The notes under the pieces: model-generated
Told to the model about the DNA's origin: nothing
The model's database searches: none
What the model saw: the letters and a program-made list of their open reading frames with translations, nothing else
DNA from: Burkholderiaceae bacterium
GTDB lineage: Bacteria > Pseudomonadota > Gammaproteobacteria > Burkholderiales > Burkholderiaceae_C
Assembly (NCBI GenBank): GCA_023262365.1
Contig: JALRBF010000210.1
Span: 1-12,369 of the forward strand
Direction of reading: 5' to 3'
DNA: 12,369 bases
In this document: positions 1 through 8,273 of the stretch, in pieces
Layout of the letters: each line of letters opens with the position of its first letter
How positions within the stretch are numbered: position 1 is the first letter of the stretch
Program-made: the position numbers and the translations under genes

Positions 1-1
1 C

Positions 2-262
2 CTGCAAGCACAAGAAAACGCCGCTGGCCGTGAGCGCCCCTACCGCCACGCCCCGCGCACGCTGGACTTGGACATCATCTTCTATGGCAGCGCCACCATC
101 GAAAGCGCCACGCTCACCGTGCCGCACCCGCGTTGGCACGAACGCGCGTTTGTGCTTATGCCGCTGCACGAGTTGGCGCCAAACTTGGTTACGCCAGCCA
201 TGCTGCGCGCCACCGCCGCGCAACGCTGCACCCGAGTGGCCGACCCGCAATGGGTTGCTTAG
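2..262 (+). CDS. folK: HPPK (6-hydroxymethyl-7,8-dihydropterin pyrophosphokinase), 3' part only
   Basis: This is the C-terminal 86 residues of FolK, which transfers pyrophosphate from ATP to 6-hydroxymethyl-7,8-dihydropterin in cytoplasmic folate synthesis. The window edge cuts off the N-terminal half. The reading frame begins at base 2 and ends at a TAG at 260-262. The diagnostic HPPK signature is present as APRTLDLDIIFYG at fragment residues 17-29. D22 and D24 correspond to the two magnesium-binding aspartates of the family. The following segment, with VPHPRWHERAFVLMPLHELAP, is the usual C-terminal HPPK sequence. The gene converges on pdxH with 36 bases between the stop codons, and I see no clear terminator hairpin with a T-run in that gap. 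No upstream partner is visible; pcnB often precedes folK in proteobacteria, but that cannot be checked here. Confidence 0.93.
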   Translation: MQAQENAAGRERPYRHAPRTLDLDIIFYGSATIESATLTVPHPRWHERAFVLMPLHELAPNLVTPAMLRATAAQRCTRVADPQWVA

Positions 263-298
263 GCCGCCGTGGCCGCTGCCGCGAAGGCCCGTGACCAG

Positions 299-934
299 TT
301 AAGGTGCCAGCCGCTGGCGCTGCCACTGACCGTCGGCCAGCCGCACGTATTGCAGCCGGTCGTGCAAACGGCTGGGCCGGCCTTGCCAAAATTCCCACTG
401 ATGGGGCTGCAGCACGTAGCCGCCCCAGTGCGGCGGACGCGGTGGCGTCAGCGCAAAGCGCGCCGCGTATTTGGCTGCCTGCGTAACCAAGTGGGTGCGT
501 GAATCAATCACCTCGCTCTGCGGGCTGGCCCAAGCGCCAATCCGTGAGTCCAACGGACGGCTGGCGTAGTAGGCATCGCTTTGGGCATCGTCCACGGCTT
601 GCACCTGGCCCTCAATGCGCACCACGCGCTCGAGCTCGACCCAGTGAAACTGCAACGCCGCAAACGGATTGGCCGCCAGTTCACGGCCCTTACGGCTGTG
701 GCGGTTGGTGTACCACACCAGGCCCGCGGCCGAGCAGTCTTTAAGCAACACCACGCGGGTACTGGGGCGCAGGTCACTGCCCACGGTGGCCAGCGTCATG
801 GCCGTGGCCTCGGGTATTTCGGCCTCCAACGCCTGGCCGAGCCACTGTTGAAACAGCGCCAACGGATCGGCGCTGGCGCTGTCTTCGTCCAGCGCCGCAC
901 GCTGGTAGGTTTTGCGAATGTCTTGTAGCTTCAT
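299..934 (-). CDS. pdxH: Pyridoxamine/pyridoxine 5'-phosphate oxidase
   Basis: PdxH is the FMN-dependent oxidase that converts pyridoxine 5'-phosphate or pyridoxamine 5'-phosphate to pyridoxal 5'-phosphate, the last step of vitamin B6 synthesis and salvage. The protein is 211 residues, close to the 218 of E. coli. Family landmarks are seen in order: [10 protein letters not shown] (56-65) and YTNRHSRKG (75-83) for FMN phosphate binding; [12 protein letters not shown] (98-109); [11 protein letters not shown] (130-140); HWGGY (169-173); and the C-terminal [12 protein letters not shown] (182-193), whose RLHDR is the substrate-phosphate contact of the family. I chose the ATG at 934. The frame can be extended to a TTG at 955, but those seven extra residues match nothing. 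The upstream GAGG is a weak ribosome site. It lies 26 bases downstream of gloA on the same strand, so the two are probably co-transcribed. Confidence 0.96.
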   Translation of the reverse strand: MKLQDIRKTYQRAALDEDSASADPLALFQQWLGQALEAEIPEATAMTLATVGSDLRPSTRVVLLKDCSAAGLVWYTNRHSRKGRELAANPFAALQFHWVELERVVRIEGQVQAVDDAQSDAYYASRPLDSRIGAWASPQSEVIDSRTHLVTQAAKYAARFALTPPRPPHWGGYVLQPHQWEFWQGRPSRLHDRLQYVRLADGQWQRQRLAP

Positions 935-960
935 GGCCTGGCCCCGGTGCCTCAATTGGC

Positions 961-1353
961 TTAGGCCATGGCCGGACGCTCGATGAGCTCAATCTTGTAG
1001 CCATCGGGGTCGGTGACAAAGGCGATCACGGTCTGGCCCCCTTTGACTGGTCCGGCCTCGCGCGTGACCTGTCCGCCATTGGCACGGATGCGCTCGCACG
1101 TGGCCGCCGCATCGGTGACGGCAATGGCGATGTGGCCGTAGGCGCTGCCCATGTCGTAATCGCTCACCCCCCAGTTGTAGGTGAGCTCAAGCTCGGCGTG
1201 CTCGGGGTTGTTGCCGTAGCCCACAAAGGCCAGCGTGTACTGGTATTCGGTGTTGTCGCGCCTGTCCAGCAGTTGCATGCCCATGACCTGGGTGTAAAAC
1301 GCAATCGAACGGTCCAAGTCGCCCACGCGCAGCATGGTGTGCAGCAATCGCAT
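961..1353 (-). CDS. gloA: Glyoxalase I (lactoylglutathione lyase), nickel type
   Basis: GloA isomerises the hemithioacetal of methylglyoxal and glutathione to S-lactoylglutathione, the first step of methylglyoxal detoxification in the cytoplasm. The 130-residue protein begins [20 protein letters not shown], the standard opening of the family. The four metal ligands known from E. coli GlxI fall at identical numbers: H5, E56, H74 and E122. It lacks the insertions of zinc-type (eukaryotic) enzymes, so nickel or cobalt activation is expected by family analogy. The start is firm: a perfect AAGGAGG (complement of 1361-1367) lies seven bases before the ATG, the strongest ribosome site in the window. 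The gene is preceded by 82 bases of hairpin-rich sequence after rhlE and followed after 26 bases by pdxH. I see no obvious promoter of its own, so it may depend on rhlE read-through. Confidence 0.97.
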   Translation of the reverse strand: MRLLHTMLRVGDLDRSIAFYTQVMGMQLLDRRDNTEYQYTLAFVGYGNNPEHAELELTYNWGVSDYDMGSAYGHIAIAVTDAAATCERIRANGGQVTREAGPVKGGQTVIAFVTDPDGYKIELIERPAMA

Positions 1354-1360
1354 GGCAAAG

Positions 1361-1367
1361 CCTCCTT
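1361..1367 (-). promoter_or_regulatory. Shine-Dalgarno of gloA
   Basis: The minus strand reads AAGGAGG, a full match to the 16S anti-SD, seven bases before the gloA ATG. It fixes the gloA start and contrasts with the weak or absent SD sequences of ettA, rluC, the HAD gene and the S49 gene in the same window. Confidence 0.85.
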
Positions 1368-1372
1368 AAGCG

Positions 1373-1409
1373 TTGGGGTTGGGGCACGCCCGGGCGTGCC
1401 TAGCCCCAA
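1373..1409. repeat. Long GC-rich palindrome between rhlE and gloA
   Basis: The core GGCACGCCCGGGCGTGCC (1383-1400) is a perfect 18-base palindrome. It is flanked by outer arms TTGGGG (1373-1378) and CCCCAA (1404-1409), separated from the core by a few unpaired bases. Neither strand has a T-run after it, so it is not a classical Rho-independent terminator. In the rhlE-gloA direction it would fold just upstream of the gloA ribosome site. It could act as an mRNA-stabilising 3' end for rhlE, as a structure tuning gloA, or as a protein-binding palindrome. It might also be one copy of a genome-wide repeat, which one window cannot show. Confidence 0.7.
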
Positions 1410-1414
1410 AGTGT

Positions 1415-1435
1415 GCCACGTTTGCCCGTGGCGCC

Positions 1436-1449
<14 letters not shown>
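1415..1449. repeat. Two overlapping hairpins across the rhlE stop codon
   Basis: GCCACG (1415-1420) pairs with CGTGGC (1427-1432) across a six-base loop. GGCGCCT (1430-1436) pairs with AGGCGCC (1443-1449) across another six-base loop. The two stems share 1430-1432, so they cannot both form completely. The second contains the rhlE stop codon (TAA, complement of 1436-1438). With the palindrome at 1373-1409 this makes three inverted repeats in 77 bases. No T-run follows on either strand. Confidence 0.6.
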
Positions 1450-3136
<1,687 letters not shown>

Positions 3137-3143
3137 GATGTGG

Positions 3144-3159
3144 GTGCCATGAAAGGCAC
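3144..3159 (-). promoter_or_regulatory. Small hairpin just upstream of the rhlE start
   Basis: GTGCC (3144-3148) and GGCAC (3155-3159) form a five-pair stem with a six-base loop. It would fold in the rhlE leader where a ribosome site would normally lie, and no good SD is seen between it and the ATG. It could restrict initiation at low temperature, as in cold-induced helicase genes, but it is short and may be chance. Confidence 0.3.
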
Positions 3160-3308
3160 GCTGTCTGTTCGCGCGCTCCCGGTTGCCTGGGGCTTGGAGA
3201 GCCAGTCGGTCGAACAGAGTGATGGAAGAGTGGAATGCGGTAATAAAACAAAGCATTCCTCAGCCTAGCTGCTGAAGCTGCAAGGACTGGTGCTCACAGC
3301 GCCCTGCG

Positions 3309-3316
3309 ATTATGGC
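3309..3316 (-). promoter_or_regulatory. Candidate -10 element for rhlE (GCCATAAT)
   Basis: The minus strand reads TGCCATAAT, a CATAAT hexamer (5 of 6 to TATAAT) preceded by TG at the extended -10 position. Transcription would start near 3302, giving an rhlE leader of about 166 bases. No good -35 hexamer is visible at normal spacing. The same octamer occurs on the plus strand at 3352-3359, so the pair forms a symmetric divergent arrangement. Confidence 0.4.
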
Positions 3317-3351
3317 ACGAATTGGCCCCGTCCCCTTGCCTTGGGCGTGGC

Positions 3352-3359
3352 GCCATAAT
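3352..3359 (+). promoter_or_regulatory. Candidate -10 element for ettA (GCCATAAT)
   Basis: CATAAT at 3354-3359 matches the -10 consensus at five of six bases. It ends six bases before the A of the ettA ATG at 3366, so the expected transcription start falls on the start codon itself. No SD is present in this interval. No convincing -35 is seen 17 bases upstream. Confidence 0.45.
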
Positions 3360-3365
3360 TCGGCC

Positions 3366-5027
3366 ATGGCTCAATACGTTTACACCATGAATCGGGTGGG
3401 CAAAATCGTCCCGCCCAAAAAGTCCATCCTCAAAGACATCTCGTTGTCGTTTTTTCCGGGCGCCAAAATTGGCGTGCTTGGGCTCAACGGCGCGGGCAAG
3501 TCCACGCTGCTGCGCATCATGGCCGGGGTGGATACCGAAATCGAAGGCGAGGCCACGCCGATGCCTGGCATCAAAATCGGCTACCTGCCGCAAGAGCCCG
3601 CGCTTGACCCCGAAGCCACCGTGCGCCAGTGCGTGCAAGAGGCCATGGGCGAGGTGAATGCGGCGCGGCAGCGACTCGACGAGGTGTACGCCGCCTACGC
3701 CGAGCCCGACGCCGACTTTGACGCGCTCGCAGCCGAGCAAGCCGAGCTTGAAGCCGTGATCGCCGCAGCCGGCACCGACAGTGAACACCAGCTTGAGATT
3801 GCCGCCGACGCCTTGCGTTTGCCCGCCTGGGAGGCGGTGATTGGCAACTTATCGGGCGGCGAAAAGCGCCGCGTGGCGTTGTGCCGGCTGTTGCTCTCTA
3901 AGCCCGACATGCTGTTGCTGGACGAACCCACCAACCACCTTGACGCCGAGAGCGTGCAGTGGCTGGAGCTGTTTTTGCAGCGCTTTTCGGGCACCGTGGT
4001 GGCCATTACCCACGACCGGTATTTTTTGGACAACGCGGCGGAGTGGATTTTGGAACTCGACCGGGGCCACGGCATTCCTTACAAGGGCAACTACTCCAAC
4101 TGGTTGGAGCAAAAAGAGGCCAGACTGGCGCAAGAGCAGCGCAGCGAGGACGCGCGCGCCAAGGCCATGAAGAAAGAGCTCGAGTGGGTGCGACAAAACC
4201 CCAAAGGGCGACAGGCCAAAAGCAAAGCCCGTTTGGCGCGGTTTGAAGAGCTGGCCAGCTACGACTACCAAAAGCGCAACGAAACGCAAGAGATCTTTAT
4301 TCCGGTGGCCGAACGCTTGGGCCAAGAGGTGATTCGCTTTGAGTCGGTGAGCAAATCGTTTGGCGAGCGCTTGCTGATGGACAAGCTGAGTTTTAGCGTG
4401 CCCCCGGGGGCGATTGTGGGCGTGATTGGCCCCAACGGTGCGGGCAAGTCCACGTTGTTTCGCATGATTCGAGGCGTGGAGCAACCCGACTCGGGGCAAA
4501 TCGTGATTGGCCAAACCGTGCAGCTGTCGTTTGTTGACCAAAGCCGCGAATCGCTGGCCGACGAACAAACGGTGTGGCAGGACATCTCGGGCGGGCTTGA
4601 CATGATCACCGTAGGCAAGTTTCAGTTGCCCAGCCGCGCGTACTGTGGCCGCTTTAACTTCTCGGGTGCCGACCAGCAAAAAAAGGTCGGACAGCTCTCG
4701 GGCGGTGAACGTGGCCGTTTGCACTTGGCCAAAACTTTGGCCTCAGGCGGCAACGTGTTGTTGCTCGACGAGCCGTCCAACGATTTGGATGTTGAGACCC
4801 TGCGTGCCCTAGAGGACGCGCTGCTCGAGTTTGCCGGCTGCGCTTTGGTGATCAGCCACGACCGCTGGTTTCTTGACCGCATTGCCACCCACATCTTGGC
4901 GTGCGAGGGCGACTCGCAGTGGACGTTTTTTGCCGGTAACTTTCAAGAATACGAGGCCGACAAGGTGGCTCGCTTGGGCGAAGACGCCAGCAAGCCCAAG
5001 CGCATTCGTTACCGCGCGCTCAAGTAA
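3366..5027 (+). CDS. ettA: Energy-dependent translational throttle protein (ABC-F ATPase)
   Basis: EttA binds the ribosomal E site and gates entry into the elongation cycle according to the ATP/ADP ratio. The 553-residue product matches the 555 of E. coli and starts with the family's MAQYVYTMNRVGKIVPPKK. It has two ABC domains and no membrane segment. Domain 1: Walker A GLNGAGKS (39-46), signature LSGGE (162-166), Walker B LLLDEPTNH (183-191) with catalytic E187. The linker, about 240-320, is the P-site tRNA interaction arm and includes the basic GRQAKSKARLARFEEL. Domain 2: GPNGAGKS (355-362), LSGGE (444-448), LLLDEPSNDLD (465-475) with E469. The length, opening and linker separate it from Uup and YheS. 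The ATG at 3366 is chosen by homology; an in-frame ATG at 3312 would add 18 unconserved residues. No SD precedes the start. The gene diverges from rhlE and converges on rne. Confidence 0.97.
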   Translation: MAQYVYTMNRVGKIVPPKKSILKDISLSFFPGAKIGVLGLNGAGKSTLLRIMAGVDTEIEGEATPMPGIKIGYLPQEPALDPEATVRQCVQEAMGEVNAARQRLDEVYAAYAEPDADFDALAAEQAELEAVIAAAGTDSEHQLEIAADALRLPAWEAVIGNLSGGEKRRVALCRLLLSKPDMLLLDEPTNHLDAESVQWLELFLQRFSGTVVAITHDRYFLDNAAEWILELDRGHGIPYKGNYSNWLEQKEARLAQEQRSEDARAKAMKKELEWVRQNPKGRQAKSKARLARFEELASYDYQKRNETQEIFIPVAERLGQEVIRFESVSKSFGERLLMDKLSFSVPPGAIVGVIGPNGAGKSTLFRMIRGVEQPDSGQIVIGQTVQLSFVDQSRESLADEQTVWQDISGGLDMITVGKFQLPSRAYCGRFNFSGADQQKKVGQLSGGERGRLHLAKTLASGGNVLLLDEPSNDLDVETLRALEDALLEFAGCALVISHDRWFLDRIATHILACEGDSQWTFFAGNFQEYEADKVARLGEDASKPKRIRYRALK

Positions 5028-5051
5028 CCCTAGGTCGGCGCGCAAGCCAAC

Positions 5052-5081
5052 AAAAAAGGGTTCCGTGGGGAACCCTTTTTT
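5052..5081. terminator. Symmetric bidirectional terminator between ettA and rne
   Basis: The stem arms are 5052-5064 and 5069-5081 (GGGTTCC with GGAACCC), around a GTGG loop. They are flanked by six A on the left and six T on the right, which also pair. The structure therefore gives a U-tract in both directions. It lies 24 bases after the ettA stop and 21 bases after the rne stop, so it can end both convergent transcripts. Confidence 0.93.
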
Positions 5082-5102
5082 GCTCAGGCTAACGTATGCG
5101 CC

Positions 5103-7823
5103 TTAGGCGTTGTCAAACGGCATCACGGTTTGGCCTAAGTCTTTGCGCGTCTCCACCAGTACCAGTGGCTCGTTGCTCAGCTCAACTTTGGGTGGACGCT
5201 CGCGAGGCACCCGCACCGGCGGCGGCTCGGCAGCCATGGCGGCTTGCACCCGGGCCACCTTATCCGCGTCCGATCCAATCCACTGCATGCCCGTGGCAGC
5301 CACCACTTGCTGCAGGCTTTGCACCGGCAGCTCAAACGGCGCCGCCACTTTAACGGGCTCAACCGTTGGCGTAACCACGGGTTCAGCCACCACCGTGGGT
5401 GTGTGGTCAATCGGTGTGGCGGCCTCTTCAAGCGGCAATGGCTCAGCCGGCAGCAGATCGCCGCTGGCGCTTGGCTGGGGGGGCGCGTCTTGCGCTGCGG
5501 TGTCGGTGGTTTCACCGGGTGCAGCGCGTGGCCGGCGCGGTCGGCGTGGGCGCCGCGCTTTGTCTAACTCAAGCGGCTGCGCGGACGCATCTGCCACGGC
5601 ATCAGCTGAGGCGAGCGGCGCCTCGGCATCGTGTGCTGCATCGGCACGGCCGGCGGGCTGCTCGTCGGCGCCAAAGTAGCTGTAGCCGGTCTCTTGGCGC
5701 GCGCTGGGCGCAATCACCACGCCTTCGTCGTGGTTGTTGGTCGGGGTTAAGCCGCCGGTGCCCGCTGCCACGTCGGCGCCGGTCTCTGGTGCGCCCGGGG
5801 CGCGGTCGTCGCCGCGGCGACGGCGGCCCCCGCGCGAGCGTCGCGAGCGGCCGTTGCTTGCGCCTTCGGTGCTTGCCGAGGTGCCGGTGGCTGCCTCGGC
5901 GTCCTCGGGTTTGCCCCCAGCGGCCTCAGCACGCGGCGCGCGGCGCCCGCGGCCATCGCTGTTGACGCGCGACTCGCTGCTGTCTTCACGCAGTGAGGGG
6001 TCGCGCCGGTCGCCACGCTCGCCGCGCCGATGGCGACCCCCACGGCCACGGCCACCACCGGTTCGGCTCGTCCCGGCCGCGGGTTTGGTCTGGGCTTGGC
6101 TAGCCATGGCAGGGCCGTCGCTCGCGGCAAACAAGCCTTTGAGCCAAGCCAACAAGCCACCAGTTTTTGTTGCCGCAGGCGTCGCCGCTGGTGGGGGTGG
6201 CGGCGCAGGGCGCGGGGCCGTGGCGTCGGGTAACACCCCTTTAATCACGGGTTGTTGCTTGTTGGCGCGCTCTTGGTTACGACGCGTGACCAAGGTGGCG
6301 TCTTCGTTGTCCTCGGCCAGGGTATAGCTGGCGGCAAGGTTTTCTAGGCGCGGGTCATCGTGCTTGAGTCGCTCGAGTTTGTAGTTGGGCGTGTCCAGAA
6401 TCTTGTTGGGCACCAGCAGCACATGAATGCGCTGTTGCAACTCGATTTTGGTGATTTCGGTGCGTTTTTCGTTAAGCAAAAAGCTGGCCACTTCCACTGG
6501 CACCTGCACCAGTACCGCAGCGGTGTTGTCCTTCATGGATTCTTCTTGAATCACCCGCAGAATTTGCAGCGCCGAGCTCTCGGTGTCGCGAATATGGCCT
6601 GAGCCGCCGCAGCGCGGGCACGGAATCGAAGCCCCTTCGTTGAGCGCTGGGCGCAAGCGCTGGCGGCTCATCTCGAGCAAGCCAAACTTGCTGATGGGGC
6701 CAAACTGCACCCGCGCGCGGTCTTGCCTTAATGCGTCGCGCAGGCGGTTTTCCACGTCGCGCCGGTTGCGCGATTCGTCCATGTCAATAAAGTCGATCAC
6801 GAGCAGCCCACCCAAGTCGCGCAAGCGGGCTTGGCGGGCCACTTCTTCGGCGGCTTCTAGGTTGGTGCGAAACGCGGTTTGCTCAATGTCGCTGCCGCGA
6901 ATCGAGCGCGCCGAGTTCACGTCCACCGAGACCAAGGCCTCGGTGTGGTCAATCACAATGGCCCCGCCGCTGGGCAGCTGCACCGTGCGCGCGTAGGCGG
7001 TTTCAATTTGATGCTCGATTTGAAAGCGTGAGAACAGCGGCGCGTCGTCGCGGTAGCGTTTGACCCGTGCGCCGTGTTCGGGCATCACGTGGTTCATGAA
7101 CTGGTGCGCTTGTTCAAAAATGTCATCGGTGTCGATCAAAATCTCGCCAATGTCGGCCGAGAAGTAATCGCGAATGGCACGAATCACCAAGCTCGATTCT
7201 TGGTAAATCAAAAACGCGCCCTTCCCGCCCTGCGCTGCCGACTCAATGGCTTGCCACAACGCCAGCAGGTAGTTGAGGTCCCACTGCAATTCATTAACCG
7301 GGCGGCCAATGCCCGCGGTGCGCGCAATCACGCTGGTGCCGGCTGGGTGCTCGAGCTGCTCTAGGGCCTGCTTGAGCTCTTGCCTGTCTTCGCCCTCGAT
7401 GCGCCGGCTCACGCCGCCGCCGCGCGGGTTGTTGGGCATGAGCACCACGTAGCGTCCGGCCAAACTGATGTAGGTGGTCAGCGCCGCGCCCTTGTTGCCG
7501 CGTTCTTCTTTTTCTACCTGCACCAGCAGCGGCTGGCCTTCTTTGATCACGTCTTGAATACGCGCCTGCGATACCGCCACCCCGGGGGCAAAGTATTGAC
7601 GCGAGATTTCTTTGAATGGCAAAAACCCGTGGCGGTCCTCGCCGTAATCCACAAAGCACGCCTCCAGCGACGGCTCCACCCGTGTGACCACAGCTTGGTA
7701 AATGTTGCCCTTGCGCTGCTCGCGCCCTTCGATTTCGATTTCGTAATCCAGCAGTTTCTGGCCGTCTACCACCGCCAGGCGACGCTCTTCGGCTTGCGTC
7801 GCGTTTATTAGCATCCGCTTCAT
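5103..7823 (-). CDS. rne: Ribonuclease E
   Basis: RNase E is the main endonuclease of mRNA decay and of rRNA/tRNA processing, and the scaffold of the degradosome at the inner membrane. The 906-residue protein has the catalytic half at about 1-510: an S1 domain from about 37 to 125; the 5'-sensor region; the active-site core with D301 in LVSVDVNS and D344 in LVIDFIDM, equivalent to the magnesium aspartates D303 and D346 of E. coli; and the zinc-link CPRC (402-405). The C-terminal half is disordered. It contains a proline stretch (538-546), a short amphipathic helix [14 protein letters not shown] (555-568) that resembles the membrane-targeting segment, arginine-rich RNA-binding patches (586-635, 658-671, 757-767), an acidic/alanine spacer, and hydrophobic patches near 836-863 and 881-896. 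The ATG at 7823 has AAGGA nine bases upstream. The long zinc-link protein with an extended tail is RNase E rather than RNase G. Confidence 0.97.
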   Translation of the reverse strand: MKRMLINATQAEERRLAVVDGQKLLDYEIEIEGREQRKGNIYQAVVTRVEPSLEACFVDYGEDRHGFLPFKEISRQYFAPGVAVSQARIQDVIKEGQPLLVQVEKEERGNKGAALTTYISLAGRYVVLMPNNPRGGGVSRRIEGEDRQELKQALEQLEHPAGTSVIARTAGIGRPVNELQWDLNYLLALWQAIESAAQGGKGAFLIYQESSLVIRAIRDYFSADIGEILIDTDDIFEQAHQFMNHVMPEHGARVKRYRDDAPLFSRFQIEHQIETAYARTVQLPSGGAIVIDHTEALVSVDVNSARSIRGSDIEQTAFRTNLEAAEEVARQARLRDLGGLLVIDFIDMDESRNRRDVENRLRDALRQDRARVQFGPISKFGLLEMSRQRLRPALNEGASIPCPRCGGSGHIRDTESSALQILRVIQEESMKDNTAAVLVQVPVEVASFLLNEKRTEITKIELQQRIHVLLVPNKILDTPNYKLERLKHDDPRLENLAASYTLAEDNEDATLVTRRNQERANKQQPVIKGVLPDATAPRPAPPPPPAATPAATKTGGLLAWLKGLFAASDGPAMASQAQTKPAAGTSRTGGGRGRGGRHRRGERGDRRDPSLREDSSESRVNSDGRGRRAPRAEAAGGKPEDAEAATGTSASTEGASNGRSRRSRGGRRRRGDDRAPGAPETGADVAAGTGGLTPTNNHDEGVVIAPSARQETGYSYFGADEQPAGRADAAHDAEAPLASADAVADASAQPLELDKARRPRRPRRPRAAPGETTDTAAQDAPPQPSASGDLLPAEPLPLEEAATPIDHTPTVVAEPVVTPTVEPVKVAAPFELPVQSLQQVVAATGMQWIGSDADKVARVQAAMAAEPPPVRVPRERPPKVELSNEPLVLVETRKDLGQTVMPFDNA

Positions 7824-7832
7824 GATGCATCA

Positions 7833-7837
7833 TCCTT
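7833..7837 (-). promoter_or_regulatory. Shine-Dalgarno of rne
   Basis: The minus strand reads AAGGA nine bases before the rne ATG. It supports the start at [10 protein letters not shown] over the internal ATG three codons later. It sits directly downstream of the hairpin at 7845-7869. Confidence 0.6.
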
Positions 7838-7844
7838 CTAACAA

Positions 7845-7869
7845 GGCCGCACCCGTGTGGGTTGCGGCC
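7845..7869 (-). promoter_or_regulatory. Stable hairpin just upstream of the rne ribosome site
   Basis: GGCCGCA (7845-7851) pairs with TGCGGCC (7863-7869), and CCC pairs with GGG inside it across a GTGT loop (7855-7858). This gives ten base pairs with a single bulged base. It ends eight bases from the rne SD. By analogy with the E. coli rne leader, where RNase E binds leader hairpins to lower its own mRNA, this may be an autoregulatory element; that role is an inference. Confidence 0.55.
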
Positions 7870-8058
7870 GCAGCAACAAGCCCAGGCGCAATGGCAAGCC
7901 GCAATGCAGAGGAGATTTGGACCCGCGCGCTTTTACGAGCCGCGCTGCAACGCCAAGGCGCTGCGGGCGTGGGACGGGCGGAGATTAAGAGCTGTATGTG
8001 ACGCAAACACCCCAAGCCCCGCGCCCGATGGGGCGACGGTGACCGGAGGATGCCAGGC

Positions 8059-8080
8059 AACAGCGCCAGATGCCGCTGTT
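8059..8080 (-). promoter_or_regulatory. Hairpin near the presumed 5' end of the rne leader
   Basis: AACAGCG (8059-8065) and CGCTGTT (8074-8080) are perfect inverted repeats with an eight-base spacer. They directly follow, in the rne direction, the AT-rich patch that is the best candidate promoter. The hairpin would lie at or near the 5' end of the rne mRNA, or could instead be an operator. Confidence 0.4.
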
Positions 8081-8230
8081 ACACATAAAAACTGTTCCAA
8101 ATGCCTCAATTGCTTGCCGTTGGGCTGATGGCTCAGGGAGGTGGCGCATGGTGTATGCCGCCAAGCCCTTTGCCTAGGGCTAACGTGTGTTTGGCAGCCT
8201 CTTTGTGAGAGAGGGGCTGTGCAACCGCTC

Positions 8231-8239
8231 TGCGACAAT
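8231..8239 (+). promoter_or_regulatory. Candidate extended -10 of rluC (TGCGACAAT)
   Basis: TG at 8231-8232 followed by GACAAT (8234-8239, four of six) reads as an extended -10. Transcription would start near 8246. It overlaps the ATG at 8238, so that in-frame codon would not be in the mRNA, which favours the ATG at 8274 as the rluC start. No -35 is visible at normal spacing. Confidence 0.35.
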
Positions 8240-8273
8240 GCAACAAACGGCTCACGCTGTTAACCAAACATTC

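Larger units (their letters stand above)
7824..8273. other. 450-base gap: rne leader and rluC promoter region
   Basis: No convincing gene lies here. Open frames at 7862-8128 (+) and 7933-8238 (-) are cysteine-rich or low-complexity and match nothing I recognise. The half next to rne is GC-rich and hairpin-rich. An AT-rich patch at about 8081-8115 could hold the rne promoter, which would give a leader of roughly 250 bases. The minus strand there has TTGAGG (8104-8109) and a loose TATGTG (8082-8087), a weak match only. Closer to rluC, further small inverted repeats occur (8143-8162 and 8196-8218) before the TGCGACAAT at 8231-8239. The divergent rne-rluC order is the same as in E. coli, where rne has a long autoregulatory leader. 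Confidence 0.6.

Noticed and set aside
581..928. 115-codon plus-strand frame over pdxH
   Set aside because: Antisense shadow of a clearly conserved gene, with no motif of its own.
3137..3256. N-terminal extension of rhlE
   Set aside because: The 40 extra residues show no helicase homology. The Q-motif region starts right after the ATG at 3136.
3312..3365. Upstream in-frame ATG extending ettA by 18 residues
   Set aside because: Family homology begins exactly at the ATG at 3366, and the extension would read through the candidate promoter.
3849..4724. 291-codon open frame on the minus strand inside ettA
   Set aside because: It is fully antisense to a gene with intact ABC-F motifs, has no SD and no recognisable domain. 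Long antisense frames are common in GC-rich coding DNA.
7862..8128. 88-codon plus-strand frame in the same gap
   Set aside because: It starts with TTG, has no SD, and its sequence looks like translated non-coding DNA.
7933..8238. 101-codon minus-strand frame in the rne-rluC gap
   Set aside because: The product is low in structure, with scattered cysteines and no known motif. The interval is better explained as the rne leader and promoter region.
8187..8273. Longer rluC starts at GTG 8187 or ATG 8238
   Set aside because: The extra residues are not family-like, and the best -10 overlaps 8238. The 8238 start remains possible and is noted in the gene entry.
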